A stretch of DNA of 64,000 nucleotides. Source: Sulfuricurvum sp. PD_MW2 (lineage in GTDB: Bacteria; Campylobacterota; Campylobacteria; Campylobacterales; Sulfurimonadaceae). Each line of letters starts with the position of its first letter. The first letter of the stretch is position 1. A program made the position numbers and the translations under genes. The stretch is taken from positions 1 through 64,000 of the forward strand of contig NZ_NSIU01000003.1 of the NCBI RefSeq assembly GCF_002633015.1, in the 5' to 3' direction. Below the pieces are notes generated by a model that searched no databases, was not told the origin of the DNA, and saw only the letters and a program-made list of their open reading frames with translations. Shown here piece by piece: positions 53,245-62,705 of this stretch.

Positions 53245-53643
53245 TTATTTATCTTTCGAAATAGCGTCGAGGACACCGTTGATAAATTTTGGAGATTGTT
53301 CGCTTCCAAATGCTTTGGCTACTTCGATTGCTTCGTTGATAATAACGGCAGAATCGAGTTCTCCGAACATGATCTCATACGCTCCCAAACGAAGCGTCGC
53401 GCGCTCAATCGATCCAAGACGGTCAAAATCCCAATCTTTGAGATGTTTGACAATCGCTTCGTCGATTTTTTCAAGCTGCTCTGTCACCCCTTTGAACAAA
53501 TCCAGAGCAAAATCACGCTGTTTGTTACGGATCTTTTTCTCTTCGAGAATCTCATCGCTGAAATCGGCGATACTTTGGTTCCCCAAATCATACGCGTACA
53601 AAAGACTTACAACTGCCATACGGGCTTGATGACGTGTTGCCAT
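53245..53643 (-). CDS. nusB: Transcription antitermination factor NusB
   Basis: A 132-residue all-helical NusB that binds NusE and boxA RNA during rRNA transcription. The N-terminal ARMAVVSLLYAYDLGN, the Phe-Ala-Leu-Asp stretch and IERATLRLGAYEIMF, then AVIINEAIEVAKAFG match the family, as does length. It overlaps the ribH stop by one base and belongs to the kdsA-ribH-nusB group recalled from Helicobacter and Campylobacter. Confidence 0.95.
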   Translation of the reverse strand: MATRHQARMAVVSLLYAYDLGNQSIADFSDEILEEKKIRNKQRDFALDLFKGVTEQLEKIDEAIVKHLKDWDFDRLGSIERATLRLGAYEIMFGELDSAVIINEAIEVAKAFGSEQSPKFINGVLDAISKDK

Positions 53644-54110
53644 TAGTTGATCGCCTCATAAAGATCTAACATCTCGATCACAACCGTCATCGCTTCGAAC
53701 CCTTTGTTCCCTGCTTTGGTTCCGGCACGCTCAATCGCCTGCTCGATTGTATCGGTAGTCAACAATCCAAACGATACCGGTTTTTTGTGTTTTAAACTCA
53801 CCGTTGCAATCCCTTTGGTCGCTTCTGCAGAGACATAATCAAAATGCGGAGTTGAACCGCGAATAACCGCACCGAGAGCACATACGGCATCGTATTTGCC
53901 GCTGCTAAGCAACTGCTCTATGACCATCGGCAATTCAAATGCTCCAGGAGCCAAAACATGGGTTAGATCTGCATCGTCTCCGCCGTGACGTGCGAATGCA
54001 TCTTTTGCCCCTTCTACCAAACGATCCACAACGAAATGGTTCCAACGGGTACTAACGATAGCAACTTTTTTACCCGGAATAACGCGGAGCTTACCTTCAA
54101 TCAAATTCAT
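53643..54110 (-). CDS. ribH: 6,7-dimethyl-8-ribityllumazine synthase
   Basis: Penultimate enzyme of riboflavin synthesis, forming icosahedral or pentameric shells; about 155 residues. Family segments [43 protein letters not shown] and [19 protein letters not shown] are all present, including the catalytic His of the TPHFD loop. ATG 54110 is chosen because AAGGA lies eight bases upstream; a TTG two codons earlier is possible. It follows kdsA closely and overlaps nusB. Confidence 0.96.
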   Translation of the reverse strand: MNLIEGKLRVIPGKKVAIVSTRWNHFVVDRLVEGAKDAFARHGGDDADLTHVLAPGAFELPMVIEQLLSSGKYDAVCALGAVIRGSTPHFDYVSAEATKGIATVSLKHKKPVSFGLLTTDTIEQAIERAGTKAGNKGFEAMTVVIEMLDLYEAIN

Positions 54111-54112
54111 CT

Positions 54113-54913
54113 TCAATTTCCTTTTAATGTATCAAGTTTTAAAAGCGTCTCGCTAAGCGCTTCAAGTTGTTCTAATTTTAACATATTCGGTCCGTCACTC
54201 AAAGCGCAAATCGGATCAAAATGGGTTTCAAAGAAAAATCCGTCCACCCCTACGGCAGCGGCAGCACGCGCAAGGTGAGGGACCATCGAGCTGTCCCCTC
54301 CCGTTTTACCCGTCCCCGTCCCCGGCATCTGTACCGAGTGCGTCGCATCGAAAATGACGGGAGCGTACTCGCGCATAATGACCAATGAGCGCATATCAAC
54401 TACCAAATTCCCGTATCCGAAAGAGGAACCCCGCTCACACAGTAGTACTCCGTGTTTTTGGGAAGCTTCATAACTCACCTCATCGCATCCGCGGGTTTTG
54501 AGGACTTTTCCTACCGAAAAGCGCATATCGGCAGGGGTCATAAATTGCCCTTTTTTGATGTTTACAATCTTGTCCGTTTTTGCTGCTGCAACCAAAAGAT
54601 CGGTTTGGCGGCACAAAAATGCCGGAATTTGAATCATATCGACCACTTCCGCTGCAACAGGAACTTGGTAACTCTCATGCACGTCGGTGACGATTTTGTA
54701 GCCGAAATCATCTTTTACTTTTTGCAGGATCCGAAGTCCCTCTTCAATCCCAGGTCCGCGATAGCTCTCCAATGAGGTGCGGTTGGCTTTGTCAAAACTC
54801 GATTTAAAATAAAAATCAAAGCGTGGGTCATTTTGGTAACGTTCCAAGCTTTTGGCGATTTTGAAAATCGACTCTTCGCTCTCGATGACACATGGTCCGG
54901 CAAGTAGGATCAT
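54113..54913 (-). CDS. kdsA: 3-deoxy-8-phosphooctulonate synthase
   Basis: KDO-8-P synthase, joining phosphoenolpyruvate and arabinose 5-phosphate for the LPS inner core; 266 residues. The opening [44 protein letters not shown] and ATHSVQMPG are signature positions. The Cys in AGPCVIE marks the metal-dependent type, as in Aquifex. Ends three bases after the next gene's start region. First gene of kdsA-ribH-nusB-mqnC-M16 run; the 36 bases upstream hold no other gene. Confidence 0.97.
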   Translation of the reverse strand: MILLAGPCVIESEESIFKIAKSLERYQNDPRFDFYFKSSFDKANRTSLESYRGPGIEEGLRILQKVKDDFGYKIVTDVHESYQVPVAAEVVDMIQIPAFLCRQTDLLVAAAKTDKIVNIKKGQFMTPADMRFSVGKVLKTRGCDEVSYEASQKHGVLLCERGSSFGYGNLVVDMRSLVIMREYAPVIFDATHSVQMPGTGTGKTGGDSSMVPHLARAAAAVGVDGFFFETHFDPICALSDGPNMLKLEQLEALSETLLKLDTLKGN

Positions 54914-54949
54914 TGATAGACTCCTATTAAGTTAATGTTCATATTGTAC

Positions 54950-56113
54950 TCATTTTGGTTTAAAAGAGGTTGAGCAAATCGACAAAGCCGCAACCACCGC
55001 AGAAGCAAACGCCCACTGGAAGTTGTATCCCCCAAGTTCCCCCGTTACATCAACGACTTCACCGATAAAATAGAGCCCTTTGATACGCGTGCACTCCATC
55101 GTAAAGGGATCAATCTCCTCGCACGCGACTCCGCCGCGACACGCTTCGGCTTTGGAGAGACCAAACGTCCCTGACGGAGCCATTGCATAGTTTTGAATGC
55201 TCGAAAGTTTTTCCCATTCTTTGGGGTTCAAACGGTTACACGCTTTATCCTCCAATTCTATCGCTTCTAAAAAAGCTTTCAACAACCGTTTGGGCAAAGG
55301 GAGTGCCGTAGAGATACTTTTTTTCTCATATTTCAGAGTATTTAGATCAAAATCGGGGAGAAAATCGATCACGATCTCCCCTTTGAACCAATAGAGCGAT
55401 GCTGATAGGACAACCAGTCCGCTGATCCCCTTATGGGCAAAGAGCAAATCCTCATCAAGCGTTTTCCCCGCGACATGAATCCGCGCTCTGCAGCTGATCC
55501 CGCTAAGCTCTTTCATCCAAAATTCTTTGGGTTGCAAGGTCAACCCGACCAATGCAGGGGAAAACGGTACCGTTTTGATCCCATAGTTTTGGGCAATTTT
55601 GAGCCCAATGTCACTCGCACCGAGTTCTTTATAACTCGCTCCTCCGGTTGCGACAACCACATTTCTGGCGCTGAATTTCCCTTTATCCGTGGTAACGACA
55701 AAAGGAGACTCTCCCTCTAGTGTGAGGATTTTATGTCCCAAAAGCAAATCACATCCGCTGGTTTTTCCTACCAAAATAGAGATCACTTCATCAGAGCTTT
55801 TCGGGCAAAAATAGTACCTCTCTTTGCGTATCACGGGACGCAAACCGCCCTCTCGAAAATACTCCAAAAGAGCCTTTTGTGGAAATGCTGATAAGACGTG
55901 TTTTATAAGGCTTTGATCCCCTAGATAATGGCTCTCATCGACCTCTACATTAGTGAGGTTGCATTTCCCACCACCGCTGGCTTTGAGTTTGAGCGCAGGG
56001 CGACTATTCCCCTCGATGATAGCGATAGAGAGAGTACTTTTTTGACGCAGCTGTGCCGCACACATCAATCCGCCTGCGCCTCCTCCGAGGATAATAACAT
56101 CGTAGTGTTTCAT
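54950..56113 (-). CDS. YhiN/HI0933-type flavoprotein
   Basis: NAD(P)/FAD-dependent oxidoreductase of 387 residues. The FAD dinucleotide motif VIILGGGAGGLMCAA lies at the N-terminus, with the HI0933 family signature KLKASGGGKCNLTN, then ATGGASYKELGASDIG, and the ending GEVVDVTGELGGYNFQWAFASG-like region. The function of this family is poorly known; in some bacteria it acts on flavins or rRNA-associated substrates. The MsrQ-like gene ends two bases before its start, so they form a pair. Confidence 0.9.
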   Translation of the reverse strand: MKHYDVIILGGGAGGLMCAAQLRQKSTLSIAIIEGNSRPALKLKASGGGKCNLTNVEVDESHYLGDQSLIKHVLSAFPQKALLEYFREGGLRPVIRKERYYFCPKSSDEVISILVGKTSGCDLLLGHKILTLEGESPFVVTTDKGKFSARNVVVATGGASYKELGASDIGLKIAQNYGIKTVPFSPALVGLTLQPKEFWMKELSGISCRARIHVAGKTLDEDLLFAHKGISGLVVLSASLYWFKGEIVIDFLPDFDLNTLKYEKKSISTALPLPKRLLKAFLEAIELEDKACNRLNPKEWEKLSSIQNYAMAPSGTFGLSKAEACRGGVACEEIDPFTMECTRIKGLYFIGEVVDVTGELGGYNFQWAFASAVVAALSICSTSFKPK

Positions 56114-56114
56114 T

Positions 56115-56684
56115 CTAACGCTTAATGAGCCGAAGTGCCAAACCGAGACTTAGCAATGAAACAGCAATGATATGCGTGCTCTCCAACATACGGTAGCCGA
56201 GCAGAAGGTGGACAATGACCAATACGACTCCAATATAGAGAATTTTATACCACGACTTAACTTGCGAAGCAATGGAGAGTACCATCAATGCCCCCAAGCC
56301 GACACTCAAAAAAAGATGATCGATGAATAATTTTCCAATATGGCCAAGAGCAAATTGGTGGGATGCAAAAAATAACACCATATGCAACGTTGCGTATGCA
56401 AGAGCAAAAGCACCGAGCAGTTTTTTAAACTCCACCAGATCAAATCGAACATACGTACGAAGCGGCTGAACCCAAAATGCGAGGATAAAAATCCATAACG
56501 CACTCAACCCTGCGATTTTTGAGAGATAGTAGGGTTTATTCTTCACTACCGGGAATGTAAATCCAAACGCATTTTGCAACCATTGTACGAATGCATCAAA
56601 CCACTCAATCCCAAAACCGTAGAGGAAAAAAACACTCATGGAGATCATCGGGATCAAAGATAAAAAGATTATTAGATATTTCAT
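56115..56684 (-). CDS. MsrQ-like haem membrane protein
   Basis: A 189-residue membrane protein with about six helices, of the ferric-reductase-like/MsrQ (YedZ) type. Candidate haem-ligating His residues lie in AYATLHMVLFF, VIVHLLLGYRM and STHIIAVS. MsrQ passes electrons from quinones to the periplasmic methionine sulfoxide reductase MsrP. No msrP is nearby; the neighbour instead is a YhiN-like flavoprotein, two bases downstream. It may be part of another electron path. First of the pair; divergent from rimO. Confidence 0.78.
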   Translation of the reverse strand: MKYLIIFLSLIPMISMSVFFLYGFGIEWFDAFVQWLQNAFGFTFPVVKNKPYYLSKIAGLSALWIFILAFWVQPLRTYVRFDLVEFKKLLGAFALAYATLHMVLFFASHQFALGHIGKLFIDHLFLSVGLGALMVLSIASQVKSWYKILYIGVVLVIVHLLLGYRMLESTHIIAVSLLSLGLALRLIKR

Positions 56685-56747
56685 GATGAAAGTGTAGCCA
56701 AAAAATGATTGGCTATAATATCACTATAACTATTTTCAAGGCTAAAA

Positions 56748-58064
56748 ATGTCCAAAAAACTTCATATTGTCTCCTTAGGCTGCACCAAAAATCTTGTCGA
56801 TACCGAAGTGATGCTTGGACGACTCAAAGATTTTGAAATGACCGATGCGAGCGATGAAGCGGACGTCATCATCGTCAATACCTGCGGATTTATCGATGCC
56901 GCGAAACAAGAATCTCTCAATACGGTACTCAACCTCGATGCGGGACGCAAAAAAGACTCAGTTCTCGTCATGGCAGGGTGTCTCTCGGAGCGCTATAAAG
57001 AAGAGCTGTCCAAAGAACTCAAAGAGGTAGATATTTTTACCGGTGTAGGCGACTACGATAAAATCGATGAGCTTTTGGCAGCAAAACAAAGCCGTTTCAC
57101 TCCGGAGGTGTACCTCATCGATGGTGCTGAGCGGGTCGTAACGGGTTCCACATACCATGCCTACGTCAAACTCTCGGAAGGGTGTAATCAGCAGTGCAGT
57201 TTCTGCGCCATCCCTTCTTTCAAAGGGAAACTCCATTCCCGTGATCTAGAGAGTATCGCCCATGAAGTTGAAGGATTGGTTGCAAAAGGATATTATGATT
57301 TTAGCTTCGTCTCCCAAGATTCAAGCTCCTATCTACGCGATCAAAATACCACCGATGGGCTTATCCACCTCATCAAACGGATCGAACTGATCGACGGGGT
57401 CAAAAGTGCCCGTATTTTGTATCTTTATCCTTCTACTACATCACTCAAGCTGATCAAAGCAATCGGTGATTCCAAAGTATTTCACAACTATTTCGATATG
57501 CCGATCCAACATATCAATGATGAGATGCTCCGTATCATGAAACGGGGATTCGGAAAAGAAAAAACTCTCGAACTTCTGAATGCTATGAAAGCATTGCCAT
57601 CTTCCTTTATCCGTACCAGTTTCATCGTCGGCCATCCGCAAGAGAGCGATGCCATGTTTGAAGAGATGGCAGAGTTTGCCGCATCATTTGGTTTTGACCG
57701 TCTCAACGTTTTCTCGTATTCCGATGAAGAGGGGACAACCGCGCACGAAATGGAAGATAAAATTTCAACCAAAGTGATCAATGCCCGTGCCAAAAAACTC
57801 GGAAAAATTGCGTCCAAGGTTGAAGAGGAGAGCCTCGCGAAACTTGTAGGAAAAGAGATTCCTCTCGTCATCGACGGGGAGTCTGAAGAGCATGAATTTC
57901 TTCTAAGTAGCAGATCATTGAATTGGGCACCCGATGTCGATGGAGAGATTTACGTCAATGATCGTGAAATCGAAGAAGATCTCCTCTACGGAGTGATCTA
58001 CCGCGCCCGTATTACCGAAATCGCCGGAAAAAATCCACTTGCAACACTCACGGGTCATGCGTGA
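56748..58064 (+). CDS. rimO: Ribosomal protein S12 methylthiotransferase
   Basis: Radical SAM enzyme that adds a methylthio group to an Asp of S12; 438 residues. The MTTase domain opens with SLGCTKNLVDTE, a second Cys in NTCGFI and a third in MAGCLSERY (first cluster). The radical SAM CxxxCxxC is CNQQCSFC. A TRAM domain ends the protein. The TATAAT box at 56714-56719 and AAGG site lie upstream. The tilS ATG overlaps the end by eight bases. Confidence 0.96.
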   Translation: MSKKLHIVSLGCTKNLVDTEVMLGRLKDFEMTDASDEADVIIVNTCGFIDAAKQESLNTVLNLDAGRKKDSVLVMAGCLSERYKEELSKELKEVDIFTGVGDYDKIDELLAAKQSRFTPEVYLIDGAERVVTGSTYHAYVKLSEGCNQQCSFCAIPSFKGKLHSRDLESIAHEVEGLVAKGYYDFSFVSQDSSSYLRDQNTTDGLIHLIKRIELIDGVKSARILYLYPSTTSLKLIKAIGDSKVFHNYFDMPIQHINDEMLRIMKRGFGKEKTLELLNAMKALPSSFIRTSFIVGHPQESDAMFEEMAEFAASFGFDRLNVFSYSDEEGTTAHEMEDKISTKVINARAKKLGKIASKVEEESLAKLVGKEIPLVIDGESEEHEFLLSSRSLNWAPDVDGEIYVNDREIEEDLLYGVIYRARITEIAGKNPLATLTGHA

Positions 58065-59052
58065 GATTCTCCACCTCGATCTCTTAAAACAAGGGCGTTC
58101 TCTCCTCGCTTTTTCTGGAGGTGTGGACTCTACCGCCCTTTTCCACCTTTTGCTCGAACACCATATCACTTTCGATATTGCCCATGTCAACTATCATACA
58201 CGTGCAACGAGTGATGAAGAAGAGCGAAATGCCGAATCTCTCGCTGAGCGTCACAACCTCCACTGCTATACCCATTCCTGCCGTTTAGAAGGGATCAATT
58301 TCGAGCATCGCGCCCGTGAGGAGCGATACCGTTTTTTCGGATACTTGATGAAAAAACATGGCTACACTTACCTGCTCACCGCCCATCAACTGAATGATCG
58401 TTTAGAGTGGCTGATGATGCAGATGTGCCGCGGTTCAGGGTTGCCGGAGATGCTCGGTATCCGTTCACACGATAGACGTGATGAAGTAGAGATTCTACGC
58501 CCACTTTTGGAGTGGGATCGTGATTCGATCGAAGACTATCTTGCAGACCATAACATCCCTCACTATCTCGATCAGAGCAATGCCGATGAGCGCTATACGC
58601 GCAACTTTTTCCGCCACCGTTACAGCGCTCCGATCATGCGTGAATACAAAGATGCCATCCGTCGAAGTTTTCGCTACCTCGAAGAAGACAATGACGCATT
58701 GATCGAAACTATCCATTTTGAAACCGTTCATGAGCTTTCATACACAAGAAACCCTCTCACTGTGAGATCATTGATCTACGGCATCGATCAGTTTTTTAAA
58801 GCTCAAGGGCATCTGCTTACCCAACACGATAAAAATGACCTCAAAAAAGGGGGAGAACATATCATTGGACGAGTGTTTGTCGTCTCTATCGAGCATGACT
58901 ATACGTTTATCGCTCCGTATGAAAGCAATATCGTAATGGATAAGGGATTTAGGGAAGAGTGCAGACGACTCAAAATCGCTTCAAAACTTCGAGGATACCT
59001 CTACGGTACCCCTGAAGCGATGAATCTTATGCGTCGATTAAAAGGCGGCTGA
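58057..59052 (+). CDS. tilS: tRNA(Ile)-lysidine synthase
   Basis: Makes lysidine at C34 of tRNA-Ile(CAU) so it reads AUA; 331 residues. The P-loop SGGVDSTAL sits near residue 26, followed by the HVNYHTRATSDEEE region and LTAHQLNDRLEWLMM. ATG 58057 overlaps the rimO stop by eight bases and gives the usual short lead before the P-loop; the upstream frame would use TTG. It is shorter than the E. coli enzyme (about 430), as usual for Campylobacterota, and lacks most of the C-terminal domain. Its end overlaps lon (convergent) by 26 bases. Confidence 0.94.
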   Translation: MREILHLDLLKQGRSLLAFSGGVDSTALFHLLLEHHITFDIAHVNYHTRATSDEEERNAESLAERHNLHCYTHSCRLEGINFEHRAREERYRFFGYLMKKHGYTYLLTAHQLNDRLEWLMMQMCRGSGLPEMLGIRSHDRRDEVEILRPLLEWDRDSIEDYLADHNIPHYLDQSNADERYTRNFFRHRYSAPIMREYKDAIRRSFRYLEEDNDALIETIHFETVHELSYTRNPLTVRSLIYGIDQFFKAQGHLLTQHDKNDLKKGGEHIIGRVFVVSIEHDYTFIAPYESNIVMDKGFREECRRLKIASKLRGYLYGTPEAMNLMRRLKGG

Positions 59053-61450
59053 GAACTTCTTCTATTCGGCTCACACCAACAATTTCCAAAGACGCTTTCA
59101 CCTCATCGGGAATATCGCTCAAATCACGTTCATAATTTTTCTGCGGAATCAATGCCAGTTTCATCCCCGCACGGTGCGCCGCAATCAGTTTCTCTTTCAA
59201 TCCGCCGATCGGAAGAACATTTCCGGTCAAAGAGACTTCACCCGTCATGGCGATATCGGCACGCACTTTTTTATTGGTCAAAATCGACGCGATGACCGTG
59301 GACATTGCAATTCCGGCACTCGGTCCATCTTTTGGAGTAGCACCATCGGGTACGTGTACATGCAGATCAAATCGTTTATACACTTCACTCGCATCCAACA
59401 ACGTTTCACTTTCACGCTCAGCCGGAGAGAGAGGGATAATCGAGTGATCGACACTGAGTTTCCCCTCATCGATCTGTGTTTTCACTACGGAGAGAGCGAT
59501 ACGTGCGGACTCTTTCATCACATCACCCAAACTCCCGGTCAATTGCAACACCCCTTTACCATTGATACGGATCGCTTCGATTTTGAGCACATCACCCCCT
59601 ACCGCTGTCCAAGCTAATCCGTTCACTACACCGACACGATCGATATGATCGGTTCGATCGATCTCAAAAATCGTTTTTTCCAAAAACTCTTTGAGGTTTT
59701 TGAGACTTACGTTCACTTTTAACGTACTTGGCTCTTCGAGTATCTTTTTCGCTGCTTTTCGGACAATGTCCGCGACACGGCGACGGAGATTACGAACCCC
59801 TGCTTCACGGGTATGTTTTTCGATCACTTCAGACAATGCTGTTTTAGAGATTGAGAGTTCACTCGGTTTGAGACCGTGCTTTTTCAACTCTTGCGGGATC
59901 AAATACTGTTTTGCGATTTGAAACTTCTCTTGCGGCGTATACGAACTGACCGTAATAAATTCCATACGATCGCGCAGTGGTCCCGGGATTTGTCCCACAT
60001 CGTTCGCCGTCGCAATAAAAATCGCTTTGCTAAGATCGAGATTGAAATTCAGATAATAATCTCTAAAATGGGTGTTTTGTTCCGGATCGAGAATTTCGAG
60101 TAATACTGCAGTCGGATCACCACGATGCGATTTCGCTACTTTGTCGATCTCATCGAGAACGATGACAGGATTCATCTTTTTCGCTTCGATCACCCCTTGG
60201 ACAATACGCCCCGGCATTGCACCGATATAGGTACGGCGATGTCCACGAAGCTCATTCACATCTTCCAACCCACCAAGGGCGATTCGCACAAGCGGACGTT
60301 TCAGCGCTTCAGCGATCGAGTTCGCAAGAGATGTTTTACCGACACCCGGAGGGCCTGAGAAACAGAGGATTGCCCCTCGCCCCTCTTTATCGGCAATTCC
60401 GCGCAGTTCCAATAACTCTTTAACGGAGAAATACTCCAAAATCCGCTCTTTTGGTTTTTTGAGCGAAAAGTGATCTTTATTGAGTTGATTCTCAACATCG
60501 TGGATGTTAAGACCTTTTTTTGCCTCTTCGCCAAATGGAATCTCAAGCACCCATTCCAAATACGTTTGCAATAACCCTGCATCGGCACTGTCCGGATGCA
60601 TCCGAGAAAATCGCTCCAGCTGTTTGTTCACCTCTTTATAGGCATCAGCATGCATCTTATCTTTTTTCGCTTCGAGCTTTTTACGAAACTCTTCGATCTC
60701 TTCATCACGATGGGTATCGGTACCCAACTCTTTTTGGATTTGTTTGAGCTGCTCTTTGAGAAAATACTCTTTGTTGACTTTTTCAATCCGCGTATGGACT
60801 TTGGAGCGAATCTCTTTTTGGAGTTTATTGGCTTCCGTCTCTTCGATCAACTCATCGATCAGCATCAAAAAGCGCTGTTCCGGATCACGCTCGATAAAGA
60901 GTTTATAGGCGTTCTCTTTTTTGATTTTGATGGAGCTGCAAATCAGGTCGACAATACGGTTATATTCATGATTCTCTTCGATTGTGCGGAGCAAATCGGG
61001 GGGAAAATAGTTGCTTACCTGAGAAAGCGCGCGTACTTTTTCTCGTAAGACTTCCAAAATCGCATCCATTTTGAGTTCATTGACACTGCTCGATTGGATA
61101 AGATCTACATGTGCTCGAAGCGGATTATCATGAACCATATCTATCACATGGCCGCGTGCAAGTCCTTGAAACAGTACTTTGATTCGACCATCTGGGAGAA
61201 CTACTTTGCGCATGATAGAGCCGATAACACCCGCATCGTAAATCGAATCGCCTTCCCGTTCCCCTTCGTGTTCCGGTTTTACCGGGCATACAATCACCAA
61301 AGAGTTATTTTCTATCGCCTCTGCCGCCGCCGCAATATTTTTTTCATCATTTAAAAACAACGGAGAGATCATAAACGGATATAAAAAAAGCTCATCCTCC
61401 GCAATCACCGGCAAAGTGGTCGGGAAAGAGCTGTAATTACTGAGTTGCAT
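59027..61450 (-). CDS. lon: ATP-dependent protease Lon
   Basis: AAA+ serine protease of protein quality control; 807 residues. The N-terminal LAN domain (about 10-200), a coiled-coil linker, the AAA+ domain with GPPGVGKTSLA and Walker B VIVLDEIDKV, and the C-terminal protease domain with the Ser-Lys dyad (DGPSAGIAM and a downstream GLKEKLIAA lysine) are all present. It lies 19 bases after bamD on the same strand and overlaps tilS at its 3' end. The bamD/lon pair opposite fliW/proC matches what I recall from Campylobacter. Confidence 0.97.
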   Translation of the reverse strand: MQLSNYSSFPTTLPVIAEDELFLYPFMISPLFLNDEKNIAAAAEAIENNSLVIVCPVKPEHEGEREGDSIYDAGVIGSIMRKVVLPDGRIKVLFQGLARGHVIDMVHDNPLRAHVDLIQSSSVNELKMDAILEVLREKVRALSQVSNYFPPDLLRTIEENHEYNRIVDLICSSIKIKKENAYKLFIERDPEQRFLMLIDELIEETEANKLQKEIRSKVHTRIEKVNKEYFLKEQLKQIQKELGTDTHRDEEIEEFRKKLEAKKDKMHADAYKEVNKQLERFSRMHPDSADAGLLQTYLEWVLEIPFGEEAKKGLNIHDVENQLNKDHFSLKKPKERILEYFSVKELLELRGIADKEGRGAILCFSGPPGVGKTSLANSIAEALKRPLVRIALGGLEDVNELRGHRRTYIGAMPGRIVQGVIEAKKMNPVIVLDEIDKVAKSHRGDPTAVLLEILDPEQNTHFRDYYLNFNLDLSKAIFIATANDVGQIPGPLRDRMEFITVSSYTPQEKFQIAKQYLIPQELKKHGLKPSELSISKTALSEVIEKHTREAGVRNLRRRVADIVRKAAKKILEEPSTLKVNVSLKNLKEFLEKTIFEIDRTDHIDRVGVVNGLAWTAVGGDVLKIEAIRINGKGVLQLTGSLGDVMKESARIALSVVKTQIDEGKLSVDHSIIPLSPAERESETLLDASEVYKRFDLHVHVPDGATPKDGPSAGIAMSTVIASILTNKKVRADIAMTGEVSLTGNVLPIGGLKEKLIAAHRAGMKLALIPQKNYERDLSDIPDEVKASLEIVGVSRIEEVLSRLLIDA

Positions 61451-61469
61451 CGAAAAAAATCCTTAATTC

Positions 61470-62186
61470 TTATTTGGTCTTATTATCATCCATAGAGATA
61501 ACGTTACGTGTTTTAGGAATCATAAAATCATACCAGCTGCTGGTACCGTCACCCTCGAAAGCTTTGCGATACCAGGGTATTTGAGCCTGAACAATCTCTT
61601 TAGAATCGATCCACGTCACCGGAGCAATTGAACGATAGAACTCTGCCCCTTTTGGTTTTCCCAAACGCTCGTACAATTGTGCAATGTATTCATTCAATAC
61701 ACCGCGTGCCAGTTGAAGCTGCGTCTCCATAGAGTGAACCAACGGCATATACGTGGAATACGGATAAGATGCCTTAAACGTATCAATATTACGAAGCGTA
61801 TCATCAATTAATCCCTGATCTCGACCCGGATGAGGAAGGGCCAAAAATTTGGCCTTAATTTTCAAAAATTCAGCGTATTCACGTCCGGCGGGATTGGCAT
61901 AGCGACGAATATACTCATCCAAAAAATGTTCTGAAAGTAAATACTCTTCATGTGCCATATGCGCTTGAGCCATAATCATCGTCGCTTCCGCCAAAAAAGG
62001 CGAGCTGATATGTTCACTTTGAAGTGAACTAAAATAACTATCTGCTTTCTCCAAATTTCCGTTGGAGACGGCTGTCACCATTTTTTCATACCAATACTCT
62101 GCGGGTTTATTAAACTCTTCGATATCTTTACCGCATCCGCTTAGCAGAATCAGTGCCGTTACAGCGATCAACCATATTTTTATCAT
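61470..62186 (-). CDS. bamD: Outer-membrane assembly lipoprotein BamD
   Basis: Essential lipoprotein of the BAM complex that inserts outer-membrane proteins; 238 residues. The signal with lipobox ILLSGC at residue 18 leads into TPR helices (PAEYWYEKMVTAVSNGNLEKADSYF-like repeats, then EYLLSEHFLDEYIRRY). Five or so TPR-like pairs are expected. It shares a 130-base divergent promoter gap with fliW. Within the window LptD, the MCE protein and KdsA are related envelope functions. Confidence 0.93.
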   Translation of the reverse strand: MIKIWLIAVTALILLSGCGKDIEEFNKPAEYWYEKMVTAVSNGNLEKADSYFSSLQSEHISSPFLAEATMIMAQAHMAHEEYLLSEHFLDEYIRRYANPAGREYAEFLKIKAKFLALPHPGRDQGLIDDTLRNIDTFKASYPYSTYMPLVHSMETQLQLARGVLNEYIAQLYERLGKPKGAEFYRSIAPVTWIDSKEIVQAQIPWYRKAFEGDGTSSWYDFMIPKTRNVISMDDNKTK

Positions 62187-62315
62187 TGAAAAACCTACGC
62201 TATTTTGAAATTATCAGCTATTTTACCGTAAAGAGATTAAACACCCCTGCATAAACTTGAAACTTTTTAGTTTGATGTGTTAAAATCAGACTATTAATGA
62301 CAGAAGAAGGTAGTT

Positions 62316-62705
62316 ATGCAGTTTGATTTAAAACTCCCCTTACTTGGGTTCGAAGCCGTATCCAAAATGGAACTTCAAAAGATTGATGATATATTCATGC
62401 GTTTGGAGAGTGTGGGAGAAGGACCCTCTTTTACACTTGTGAACCCTTTTGCTCTTCGAGAATACTCTTTTGATATTCCCGCTTCCCTTCAAGCACTTAT
62501 GGAGATCACCCCGGAGAGTAATCTGCTTATTTACAATATCATGATTTTGCAGCGTCCCATCGAAAAATCGACTATAAATTTTGTCGCACCGATCGTTTTT
62601 AATACCGACAATCAAACAATGGCTCAAATCATCGTTGACAATCGCTCAGACTTTGGTATCTCTGAGCCTATCAGCAATTACCTAAAAGGTACCGATAATG
62701 TCTAA
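62316..62705 (+). CDS. fliW: Flagellar assembly factor FliW
   Basis: A 129-residue FliW, which binds flagellin and, when freed, CsrA, to balance flagellin synthesis. The pattern FTLVNPFALREYSFDIP, LLIYNIMILQRPIEKSTINFVAPIVFN and the closing region are typical. CsrA is not in the window. A TTAAAAT -10 lies about 40 bases upstream, and GAAGGTAGT before ATG 62316. It overlaps proC by eight bases. The neighbour order fliW-proC matches what I recall of Campylobacter. Confidence 0.93.
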   Translation: MQFDLKLPLLGFEAVSKMELQKIDDIFMRLESVGEGPSFTLVNPFALREYSFDIPASLQALMEITPESNLLIYNIMILQRPIEKSTINFVAPIVFNTDNQTMAQIIVDNRSDFGISEPISNYLKGTDNV

